A DNA stretch of 64,000 nucleotides, taken from contig NC_134434.1 of assembly GCF_030867145.1 (NCBI RefSeq), positions 5,580,001-5,644,000 on the forward strand, given 5' to 3'. Each line of letters starts with the position of its first letter. The first letter of the stretch is position 1. This DNA comes from Opisthocomus hoazin (taxonomy: Eukaryota; Chordata; Aves; Opisthocomiformes; Opisthocomidae). The translations under genes were made by a program, and so were the position numbers. Positions 49,401-56,093 of this stretch are shown one piece after another. The notes beneath the pieces were generated by a model. That model was not told where the DNA came from. It searched no databases and was given only the letters and a program-made list of their open reading frames with translations.

Positions 49401-52400
49401 CACATCCAAAAGTAGTTCAGACACTGCGTTTGGCTACTTAGTGACCAAGCTTGAGGATCCCCACACCAGGCTTTTGTTCATTCCCCATGAGGGTATTTAG
49501 ATGACTGTAGCTGAGCAGAATCTTAAGCTTCTCTTCATTAGAGCTGAGTAGACTGAACTCACCAGGCACAACATGAGAGGTATCACTGAACGCTCCTCTC
49601 CTCCAGCTCACCGCTGACCTTCATCCATCCTCCCTCCCCAGCACCCCTCATCCTCTCCAACTCGCACACAGTCCCGTGGCAGAGACACAACAGCTCCTGC
49701 CCACCCTGGGACCCTTCAGGCACCCTCCCCAGCAGCTCCCCAGCCACCGCACCCCTCCAGCCCCCTCACGCTTCCGACTCCGCTGTACGGCATCCCCGGC
49801 ACCACCAGCAGCCAGACCCAAGCCCAGCACTCTCCTTCACCAAAGGCTCCCCGTGTCACTGCTCAACAGCAAGAAATAAAGTATTTTCTTCCTTTAGCAG
49901 AGTCTGGTTTGACTGTCATCTCTCTCCAGCAACACGGAGGAATGCGAACTCTCTGAGGGGGGTCTCCACGAGGAAAAGGAGGTTGCCTTTCCTAGCACTT
50001 TATAACAGGGGGTTTTTTTGTGAGTCAAAGACAATTAATTTTAATTTTGTTCCTCCAATAAACACTGCAGTTCAGGAAAGATTTTCTGTTTAGACCCCAG
50101 TGTTGACCACGGTCCCATCCAGGATATAAATCTATGGTGGCCAAAGCACTCGCACTTCTCCTTTGTGCTGATCTCACAAACCTCAGCTATTCAGTCACTT
50201 ATAGGGGGGGGAGAGGGGGGGAACAACGCATCGGAAGCAATTACTCACCCACTCTGGGGCAATCTCCTGTAAAATTATCATGGAAAAATAAAGCACTAAA
50301 TAATTTAAAAACGAACAAAATTCTAGCAAGGTCTCAGCCCAAAAAGCTGCCACACGGTGAGTGTTATTTCAGTGTACGGAAATGGTGAAAAGGGGGGGAA
50401 AGCAAATAAATTGGGAAATAGAAGTGATATAAGAAGTTAAAACCAAGAAAGGAGAAGGCTACAGCACAGTTAAGAAGAAGATGGAGGGATTCATTAAGTA
50501 TATGAGGAACAGAGCCCTGCCATTAGTAACAGCCTGGATCTGACACAGGACAGCAATAATTAAACTGTTGCTTGTAACACAGGGAAGGCAGAAGAATATG
50601 AAACATTCCTGCTCTGTTTTTGAAAAGAAATAGGATACACTGTTAAGGGGTGTAGGTAAAACTGTGCATTATGTTCTGTTTTCCCTAATTCGGATATGTT
50701 ATTGCAATAACGAAATACTTCCTACTCTGACTGCAAGGGGGTAGGATGTGAAACAGCAGCTCTTCAAAGCAAACACATTAAAAGTCAGCAGGGCTGGGCA
50801 GCCCACGTGGACGAGCACGAAAGGCGTTGGCCAAGACGCGCTGCCCCGGGGGCTGTCCAGAAGAGGTACCCCAGGGCCGGGGCACAGCACAGCACATCCA
50901 CCGCCGACTGCGGAAACGGGGTTTGCTGGTCACGCTGAAGATTTCTGGCAACAGCACAAATGCTTTTGATGAAAGGGAACTTTCTGATGTGTAAACGCCT
51001 GAGATTCTCCCAGGAATGCCAGGCCATTCTGCCAAAGCCCACAAAACCCACATGAAGAGGACTGAAAGCCAGCGGGCGGAGAGACGGGGGAAAATCGTCA
51101 GGAATGAGGAATCACTGGGCAGCACAGATGCTTCCAACAGAGCCCACCACCGCCCAACCCCTGCCCCGTACAGTCTGGTCTTTGCTAATGAGCCGGAAAA
51201 CTTATGAAATCATTTTTTAAACGCTACCGTAACACGAACACCAGCGCTGAGGGGCTGGGATTAGAGAAAGGCAGAGTTTGTGAATGACATGGGAATTGAT
51301 TAATTATAATTACAGGAAGAGGTGAGTTCTGCGGTGCACAATGAATTGCTTGGCGAGATGAACTCCTCTGGACACGCAGTGTAACGGTGCCAAACACGAG
51401 GTCGCGCTTCCAGGAACCAGGAATGTAGGTCACACTTCGGGGCCTGTTTCCCAGAATGTGGGGAGACAAAAAGCACCCAGGAGCCCTGGTCATAACTGCA
51501 CAAACTAAGCCCCAGGGTGATGTGACAGCACGGGGAGCTGGCATCGCTCTGGTGGGTATGAGGAAATGGGCACAGCGAAAGGGGTTACTCCAGTACTTGG
51601 CAGCAGGGAGGATATCGTTTGCATCTCTGTGTTGACTCAAAGGTAAACAGAGAAGCAGAGGGATTTGGAAGAACTGCACAGACAGTAGGAACTCTGAATC
51701 TGACAGCCCCCGAAATTAATTTCATTTCTTTCATCTGCAAGACGATTTGGGAGTGATTTAATTGCAGTCTACAAGTGCGAGTACGAGGAAGGGAGGTCAA
51801 AACGACATTCAAAAATTACCTCTGCTTGTTGCTGCTCTGTCCTCACCACTGCCATCCCAAATCCCTTCGTAGGCCTCTGAACATGGCTCACATCTTTATG
51901 GCCACTATGGTATCTGATCTAGATTTAAGTAACGTCGATAACAATATCTCCACACTTGCTTCTGACAATGCGGCAGAGATTACGCCCATGGGTTTTGAGG
52001 ACTATACGCATCAAAGCAAGGCTAGGCTGCCTGATTACACAAAGGAGTCTTTGCTCATGGTGAACAAAGACTCCTCCTCTCTCCATCTCATGCATGGACA
52101 ACTGGCAAGACGCACAACTTCTCTGCTCAGTCTTTACACATGTAAGAACTAACACGACTTGTTCAGCACCTTGGTACATCTTCCTACAGCAACAAGAGGC
52201 TTGGAAAGACTGGCTAGGTTGGATCCTACCTCTAACTCCGAACGTTGGAAGGAAGAAAAGACCTCCAAGCCTCCAGTAGCACCCACAGCTCTCTCTTATC
52301 CAGGTGCCCAGGTAGGTCAGCGGATCGTGCAGAGACAGAAGAACAAGTGTTTGGTTAACATGTCACCTACCAGCCCATCTGCTGGAGACAGCATCTCTGC

Positions 52401-52467
52401 TAAGCCCGTGTAGACATCTTTCCAGTGCGTGGTAGATCCTGTCCTCTGTGCACGTGGTGTGCTGCAT
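25311..52467 (-). CDS. PIK3R5: PIK3R5, p101 regulatory subunit of PI3K-gamma (18 coding exons)
   Basis: The product binds the catalytic subunit p110-gamma (PIK3CG) and links it to G-protein beta-gamma dimers released by receptors, so that PIP3 is made at the plasma membrane, mainly in blood cells. Joined exons (minus strand, in order): 52467-52371, 43122-43022, 41572-41504, 40085-39947, 37421-37352, 35900-35726, 35170-35017, 34512-34429, 33242-32483, 32383-32230, 32046-31921, 31686-31561, 30736-30643, 29089-29013, 28482-28389, 26918-26836, 26622-26513, 25452-25311. They give 884 residues against 880 in human. Known of the family: an N-terminal helical region pairs with p110-gamma, and a C-terminal part (about residues 650-750 in human) contacts G-beta-gamma. 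Seen here: the N-terminal motif [16 protein letters not shown], an acidic run at residues 318-328, [17 protein letters not shown] before residue 550, [12 protein letters not shown] near 630, [13 protein letters not shown] near 720-732, and the C-terminal end [11 protein letters not shown]. No frameshift or stop interrupts it. The paralogue PIK3R6 was excluded because the Glu-rich run and the C-terminus match p101. Confidence 0.97.
25453..26512 (-). other. PIK3R5: PIK3R5 intron 17
   Basis: 1060 bases between the last two coding exons, GTAGGT to cctgcag. No repeat or extra exon was recognised. Confidence 0.85.
26513..26622 (-). CDS. PIK3R5: PIK3R5 coding exon 17
   Basis: Residues 802-837 plus two bases of Arg838 (110 nt). 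[13 protein letters not shown] and [16 protein letters not shown] match human strongly. The acceptor is a CAGCAG pair: use of the second (exon start 26622) gives Asn-Gln-Ile as in human, and use of the first (26625) adds one Gln. The donor is GTAGGT. Confidence 0.94.
26836..26918 (-). CDS. PIK3R5: PIK3R5 coding exon 16
   Basis: Residues 774-801 (83 nt). It encodes [20 protein letters not shown] and SKKSFNQ; human has [18 protein letters not shown]. The acceptor is gttacag and the donor GTAACT. The next exon begins at a tandem acceptor. Confidence 0.95.
28389..28482 (-). CDS. PIK3R5: PIK3R5 coding exon 15
   Basis: Residues 743-773 plus the first base of residue 774 (94 nt). [20 protein letters not shown] and [11 protein letters not shown] align with human [19 protein letters not shown]. 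The acceptor is ctctgcag and the donor GTGGGT. Confidence 0.95.
29013..29089 (-). CDS. PIK3R5: PIK3R5 coding exon 14
   Basis: End of Gly717 to residue 742 (77 nt). [20 protein letters not shown] and IAYSK are almost identical to human, in the region known to bind G-beta-gamma. The acceptor is ttgtgcag and the donor GTGAGT. Confidence 0.96.
29831..30090 (+). mobile_element. CR1 LINE 3' end in PIK3R5 intron 13 (antisense)
   Basis: About 260 bases with the CR1 tail signature: ctagatataaggaagaaatt, then aacgggttgcccagagaggt, and a CTACGATTCTGTGATTG end. A piece of the usual sequence before the RKKF block is missing, which suggests an internal deletion. Its consensus differs from the copies at 17 kb and 47-49 kb, so it belongs to another CR1 subfamily. 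Confidence 0.9.
30643..30736 (-). CDS. PIK3R5: PIK3R5 coding exon 13
   Basis: Residues 686-716 plus the first base of Gly717 (94 nt). [20 protein letters not shown] and [11 protein letters not shown] match human p101 well. The acceptor is cctggcag. The donor is CAG|GTCTGT, with C at +3, a weak 5' splice site. The phase and the human exon boundary both support it. Confidence 0.94.
31561..31686 (-). CDS. PIK3R5: PIK3R5 coding exon 12
   Basis: Residues 644-685 (126 nt, phase 0 at both ends). A variable acidic start ([14 protein letters not shown]) is followed by [20 protein letters not shown] and LLQLYQAE. By alignment this begins the segment that contacts G-beta-gamma in human p101 (about 653-753). 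The acceptor is catgacag and the donor GTAGGC. Confidence 0.96.
31921..32046 (-). CDS. PIK3R5: PIK3R5 coding exon 11
   Basis: Residues 602-643 (126 nt, phase 0 at both ends). [20 protein letters not shown] and [15 protein letters not shown] match human with few changes. This is one of the most conserved parts of both p101 and its paralogue p84/p87. The acceptor is ggtttcag and the donor GTATGT. Confidence 0.97.
32230..32383 (-). CDS. PIK3R5: PIK3R5 coding exon 10
   Basis: End of Arg550 to residue 601 (154 nt). It contains [16 protein letters not shown], close to human [16 protein letters not shown], followed by a variable proline- and serine-rich linker. Only 99 bases of intron separate it from exon 9. 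The junction yields one Arg before Leu-Lys where human has two. The acceptor is tctcccag and the donor GTGAGT. Confidence 0.95.
32483..33242 (-). CDS. PIK3R5: PIK3R5 coding exon 9 (large central exon)
   Basis: Residues 297-549 plus two bases of Arg550 (760 nt), the longest exon. In order: a short conserved start ([10 protein letters not shown]), a Glu/Asp-rich run at 318-328 encoded by GAG/GAA repeats, a long Ser-rich and probably disordered part with [12 protein letters not shown] at about 400-411, a basic segment ([18 protein letters not shown]), two RRAxS motifs with serines 471 and 490, then the folded and highly conserved [12 protein letters not shown] and [12 protein letters not shown]. 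The acceptor is cctttcag and the donor GTGAGC. The order of these blocks is the same as in human p101. Confidence 0.97.
34429..34512 (-). CDS. PIK3R5: PIK3R5 coding exon 8
   Basis: Residues 269-296 plus the first base of Asp297 (84 nt). [20 protein letters not shown] is nearly the human [20 protein letters not shown]. The start of the exon (EDQPR) is variable. The acceptor is cttcccag and the donor GTAAGT. Confidence 0.95.
35017..35170 (-). CDS. PIK3R5: PIK3R5 coding exon 7
   Basis: Residues 218-268 plus the first base of Gly269 (154 nt). [20 protein letters not shown] aligns with human AKTLAELEDIFTETAEAQEL. The second half ([19 protein letters not shown]) is less conserved. The acceptor is ccccccag and the donor GTGAGA. 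Confidence 0.94.
35726..35900 (-). CDS. PIK3R5: PIK3R5 coding exon 6
   Basis: Residues 159-217 (175 nt). It starts [20 protein letters not shown] and ends ESLHHLLK; human has TVLLLNPVEVQAEFLAVANK. The pattern is alpha-helical and leucine-rich. The acceptor is gtccccag and the donor GTAGGC. Confidence 0.96.
37352..37421 (-). CDS. PIK3R5: PIK3R5 coding exon 5
   Basis: End of Gly136 to the first two bases of Val159 (70 nt). The product is [19 protein letters not shown] and SSTV, against human ISYQRLVRAEQGLPIRSHR. The acceptor is ctcctccag and the donor GTAAGT. The frame to exon 6 is restored by GT+G, giving valine as in human. Confidence 0.95.
39947..40085 (-). CDS. PIK3R5: PIK3R5 coding exon 4
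   Basis: Residues 90-135 plus the first base of Gly136 (139 nt). It contains [18 protein letters not shown] and DELKAPG, which align closely with human [18 protein letters not shown]. The acceptor is tctcctgcag and the donor GTAAGC. An antisense CR1 element begins about 80 bases upstream of the acceptor, leaving little original intron for the branch point. Confidence 0.96.
40165..40829 (+). mobile_element. CR1 LINE 3' end in PIK3R5 intron 3 (antisense)
   Basis: The longest CR1 copy here (about 665 bases), with the last part of the CR1 reverse-transcriptase ORF2, the 3' UTR and a GTTCTGTGATTCTGTCA end. It begins about 80 bases from the exon 4 acceptor of PIK3R5. The exact 5' edge is uncertain by some tens of bases. 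The retained frame at 40257-40784 suggests a fairly young insertion. Confidence 0.93.
40257..40784 (+). pseudogene. CR1 ORF2 C-terminal fragment (open frame)
   Basis: A 175-codon open frame matching the C-terminal end of CR1 reverse transcriptase ([55 protein letters not shown]). The endonuclease and catalytic reverse-transcriptase core are absent, so it cannot act alone. The ATG is internal and not a real start; upstream the frame is broken (stop in gccaagtag). Confidence 0.85.
41504..41572 (-). CDS. PIK3R5: PIK3R5 coding exon 3
   Basis: Residues 67-89 (69 nt, phase 0 at both ends). It reads [19 protein letters not shown] and on to AVLY; human has [19 protein letters not shown]. It is part of the N-terminal helical region that contacts p110-gamma. 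The acceptor is tcctacag and the donor GTAAGT. Skipping this exon would keep the frame. Confidence 0.95.
42989..43003. repeat. Homopolymer C(15), poly-G on the PIK3R5 strand
   Basis: Fifteen C on the plus strand. On the transcript it is a G15 run beginning 17 bases downstream of the intron 2 donor GT (43021-43020). Such runs are prone to sequencing error and length change. Confidence 0.9.
43022..43122 (-). CDS. PIK3R5: PIK3R5 coding exon 2
   Basis: Residues 33-66 (101 nt). It holds the motif [16 protein letters not shown], identical to human p101, followed by the [12 protein letters not shown] helix. This lies in the N-terminal region known to pair with p110-gamma. The acceptor is ctcctgcag and the donor GTGAGT. 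The intron sequence just after the donor is very G-rich, with a run of 15 G. Confidence 0.96.
44078..44108. repeat. (CCT)n microsatellite
   Basis: A run of CCT triplets with one TTC interruption, in PIK3R5 intron 1. Confidence 0.85.
45355..45650. promoter_or_regulatory. CpG-rich island inside PIK3R5 intron 1
   Basis: I count 22 CpG in 45361-45540, far above the surrounding intron, and the high density continues to about 45640. No TATA box was seen. It could be an internal promoter for an N-terminally shortened transcript or a regulatory element. It could also be simply a GC-rich stretch; bird microchromosomes often have these. Confidence 0.45.
47573..48055 (-). mobile_element. CR1 LINE 3' end in PIK3R5 intron 1 (sense), copy A
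   Basis: On the minus strand: the RT tail with [20 protein letters not shown], the 3' UTR (aaggtcccttccaaccctta) and a tail ending in GATTCTATG. It is truncated at the 5' end just upstream of the block that reads ggagcgggtccaggggaggg. It is highly similar to copy B, 0.9 kb away and in the same orientation. Confidence 0.93.
48942..49410 (-). mobile_element. CR1 LINE 3' end in PIK3R5 intron 1 (sense), copy B
   Basis: Same subfamily, orientation and truncation point as copy A (47573-48055). The frame over [20 protein letters not shown] and [20 protein letters not shown] is still open. It ends CATTCTATGATTC on the minus strand. It differs from copy A by scattered substitutions and short indels. 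Confidence 0.93.
50203..50221. repeat. G-rich tract in intron 1
   Basis: Two runs of about eight G separated by AGA, on the plus strand, in PIK3R5 intron 1. No function can be assigned. Confidence 0.7.
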
Positions 52468-52480
52468 TTTAATTCATCTC
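52371..52480 (-). CDS. PIK3R5: PIK3R5 coding exon 1 with the end of the 5' UTR
   Basis: Residues 1-32 plus the first base of codon 33, beginning [18 protein letters not shown], which aligns with the human start [20 protein letters not shown]. The start codon is at 52467-52465 with A at -3. An acceptor (gctttag) lies just above 52480, so the 13 bases 52468-52480 are 5' UTR joined to an unseen upstream exon. The donor after 52371 is GTAGGT. A two-codon upstream ORF sits in the 13-base leader. Confidence 0.93.
52468..52477 (-). promoter_or_regulatory. Minimal upstream ORF (ATG-AAT-TAA) in the PIK3R5 leader
   Basis: On the minus strand an ATG at 52477-52475 is followed by one Asn codon and a TAA stop at 52471-52469. 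A single A at 52468 then separates it from the true start codon. Such a start-stop-like element so close to the main ATG could lower initiation or force reinitiation. The sequence is certain; the effect is inference. Confidence 0.6.
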
Positions 52481-52916
52481 CTAAAGCAAAAGAAGGCAGA
52501 AATTTAGTACACCAGGCCCTTATAGTTAAGTGCAAGGAGGAGAGCACTGCAACTCTTCTACTGTAGTGCAGACACCACCCCATTACTGTGTCCTGTCACC
52601 CTTGCCAACCCCAAAGCCAATGATGCACCATGCTCCGCTCGCTGACATCTTCCCCACTGCTCCCCCAACCCCTCCCAACCTTGGCAAAGAAAAGGAGGTG
52701 CACACATCCACGACCGGATCATGAGAGGCTGTGGGGCCAAGGCACCCTGCCCCTGACCTGCTGCAGGCATATCTGCCTTCTCATGACTTCCGTCTGTGGG
52801 ACAGATCAAGTCTTGCTCACGTGTTTGTGGCAAGGAGGTAATCTTGGGTTAGCCTCCATCAAAGATAACACTGCAAGAGATTGCAGCTGCAGCACCTTGC
52901 AATGGGCTCGGATGGG

Positions 52917-52975
52917 AATCATAGATCAGTCCAGGCTGGAAGGGATCTCAAAAGAACATCTGGTCTAGCCTGGGA
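52917..52975 (-). mobile_element. Short CR1 3' tail fragment
   Basis: About 60 bases resembling the very end of CR1 in reverse orientation (tcatagatcagtccaggctg, then gaagggatctcaaaagaaca). It lies about 440 bases upstream of PIK3R5 coding exon 1. It is too short to assign a subfamily. Confidence 0.7.
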
Positions 52976-55900
52976 AAACTGACAGGAGAGCCCAAGCTCC
53001 TGCTCCTTACGTTAGGCATGAATTGTCCTTGACAGCTGTGGAGTCCACTGGCGATGGCCAGAAACCCACTCCCAAATGCCAGCCCTGTACCAGCCAGGAA
53101 AGCCTCCAGCACTGCCACACAGCTGACACAAAGAAAAGGTCCACGTGCCCTTGTGGCAATGCAGGAAAATACAGAGGGGACCTCAGCCCCAACACCCGAG
53201 GACATTGTGCAACTGCGGATTGCCTGCCTGGCCGCAACCTTTTCACAACACAGCTCTGTGCATCTCACCTCTCCTCCACGGCTCGGGGTGCAAACCTAAA
53301 CCCTGGGCTGGCAGAGACTGTGCCGGGGGCAGGAAGATTTTATCCCACCCACTTCATATGCATCTGTTTGGGACACAATGAAAATAAAAGCAACTTGCCC
53401 AGATTTACTTCTCAGATCTGCCCTGACCATAAGCAAAGAGGTGCCCGGGCAGAGATTCCCTCCTGCCCTGCAGTGCCAGCCCGGTGCCGGGGGGGACCCT
53501 GGGGTGGGTGTCTCTCTCCTCTCCCAAAGCATAGAGATGGGTCCGTCCCACAGACTCTTCGTCTCTTGGTTAGAGTCAACACAAATGCACAAAAGGAATC
53601 AAGGAAGAAGACATAAAACCTGCCAACACTACAAAAACCACCTGTCAAAGAGGCCTTTGCTTGCATCCCAGACAGCACATTCCTGTACTTCTGCCACACA
53701 TTCATGTAGGTCCCGAAGCTACCTCAGAATGCTTGATTCTCTGCTTATTTGGCCAACGTTTGACGCTCAGTACTGAGCTGCGCCCATCACAGCTCGCCAC
53801 CTCCACCCCGGCAGGAGCAAAAGCCACTGTGATCTCAGCAGAGGCTCCACCCGGTCCCCTCTGCTTGGTGCACCCAGCATGGCCACCTCCACCCACACTT
53901 CGTTCCTGGAAGTTGCCCCAGAGGGCTCAGTAAAGCCATGCCTGGCTGCTGGGGCTCCCCAAAAGCCAAGGGAGCGGTGAGGCCAGCTCCAGCCCTGCCG
54001 CTCAGTCCTTCCTGTGCTGGTGAGAAGCCACCAATGGCTCCAAACAGGTGAGAGCAAACCCCCAACAAGGAAACACTGACCTGCCAAATGCAAGCTCTCT
54101 CCTTCACCCCAAAGAGGCTCATGGGCTCCTGCCTCTGGTGTCCTGCTGCCACAGCCTGTTATTATTGTCTTCAAAAGTTTTATCCATCCACAGTGGGTGC
54201 ACAAGGAACACACAAGAAACACTCCGCAGCGGTGCCGAGGACTGAATGAGCGGGGAATCTGCCCATCAGCACCTTAGTCATGACTTGTGGCAAGAGGAAA
54301 GCAGTGACTAAGAGCACGGCATGACTCATGAGCACCCTTTACAACACACAGCTCACAAAAATACACCTCCCTGCACGTCAGCTTGTTTGAGAGCACAGCT
54401 CGGTCCTTGGAGGGGAACACGTTCCTCACCGCACGCTCGGGGTGAGCCCTGCACCAGCGCAGCCACCCCTTCCCGACACCTCTCATATCCCAAACAGGCA
54501 GGGAATTTAAGGACAAAATATGACCAATATAACATAACTTTCAAACCACAAAACATAGTCTTTGGGGTTGTTTTTTTTCCCCTGGTGTGCTATGGACCAC
54601 ACATGAATCTAAACCTCTTCTCCTAAGGCAGTGCTTATGGAAGCATCTTTCATGGGAGAGGACGCAGTTTGTCCACCGCAACCGAGCAGAAAATTTTCAA
54701 CCTATTCCACTGTTTCTTCCCCAAACTCTCCCTTCCTTCCCACCCACGTTGAGCAAAATGACAAGGCAGGGGACAGTTCTGGAGGATGTAATCAGACTTT
54801 CCAAGGAGCTCTGTTGAGCATCTCAAGAACACTGAGAAAAACAAATGTTGAGGTCAAGGTTTTTAATCAATGCTTTGCAATGGCTGATGAGGGTGTTGAG
54901 CCACTCTGCAAAAAAAAAAAAATCTGTCCCTTCGTCATTTACCTCCAGTTGGGCTCCCAGTAGCAGAGCTGTTAAACCAAGAGCTGCTTTGGCAACGCTG
55001 GAAGGTGCAAGGCATTTGGAGCAGGTAGGAGGGACAGCACAGTCGCTGTGCGGTGAGCTGCCTGCGGTCACGTTTCACAACACACCCGGGGCAAACGCTG
55101 CGAGCGGTCATGCCCCAGCACCCTTCAGGGACACCCTCGTCACTGAGGCTGGCTGCTTTGCACATTTCCAAGCAAAGCAACACATTGCAAAAGATGTGGG
55201 TTTCCCTGCCTGCTCCCCAGGTCTCAATAACACTTTCAAAAGAGCAAAACCACCACCCAGGGAAGAAAGAAGGGTTTTGATGGACCAATGGAGACAAAAC
55301 AGCAGGGAGGATAACGAGAGCAGCACTGGATTGTCACAAATCTCCTGACAGCAGCTCCACAGGCAACGCAACAGGGTGCCCACACATCTGCTCAGCCTCC
55401 ATGTAAAGCACTGAGAAATATTGCTCCTAGGAGGCAGGGACAGAGAACACCGCGGCAGCTGTGAGGAACATCCTCAGGCAACAACTGAGTATCACCCTTC
55501 GACAAGGCATTAACCACCTCTATTCAGAAAGCATAGTGTGTGTGGAAAACGTGGCCAGATCGACTGCCACTCCTGCTCTGCGCAGTCTCAGCAAGAGCTG
55601 AGCAAAGCAGGCAGAAGGGCTTTATCCCACCACATCTCACTCATGCATCATACCCCAGCCCTACAGAAATCAAGCTGTGGCACTTTGAGCCCTGAATATT
55701 CTCCAAGACGAGACTGGTCTCCCTCCTCCACTAACTTTGCACCTTAAAAACAGTCTCCAAACACCATGCAAACCATACAGTCACCATTTAAGAGGCAGAG
55801 AAGCCCATGTTTAGAAAAGTTAAGCTATTTTTCTGCTGTCCCACAGCAACTTGTGGCACAGCTGGGAGCAGAAGGCAAATCTCCAACTCTCCATGCACGT

Positions 55901-56078
55901 TCCTTACCTTCCATGCCATCTTCAGGATCAGCACAGTCAGAAAGGACTGGACTTCTTGCAAGAAGATAGCTAGATCTCACCTAGACAGAGTCCCCATCAC
56001 CTCACACCGTCTGGTTCATACATGTAGGTGACCAACCAAGACTAACATCTACCATCACACATCCCAAGAAACACTTTC

Positions 56079-56093
56079 CTCTCTCTCTCTCTT
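56079..56093. repeat. (CT)n microsatellite
   Basis: A short CT dinucleotide run of about seven units in the region upstream of PIK3R5 coding exon 1. Confidence 0.8.

Larger units (their letters stand above)
43123..52370 (-). other. PIK3R5: PIK3R5 intron 1 (9.2 kb)
   Basis: The longest intron between coding exons. It holds two minus-strand CR1 tails (47573-48055 and 48942-49410), a CpG-rich island (about 45355-45650), a (CCT)n tract at 44078-44108 and a G-rich tract at 50203-50221. No further exon was recognised. Open frames here have no domain and no p101 similarity. Confidence 0.85.

Noticed and set aside
49676..49879. Short plus-strand open frame followed by AATAAA at 49873-49878, possible small gene end
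   Set aside because: The frame is Pro/Ser-rich with no similarity that I know, and the AATAAA overlaps the stop region. A chance match is more likely.
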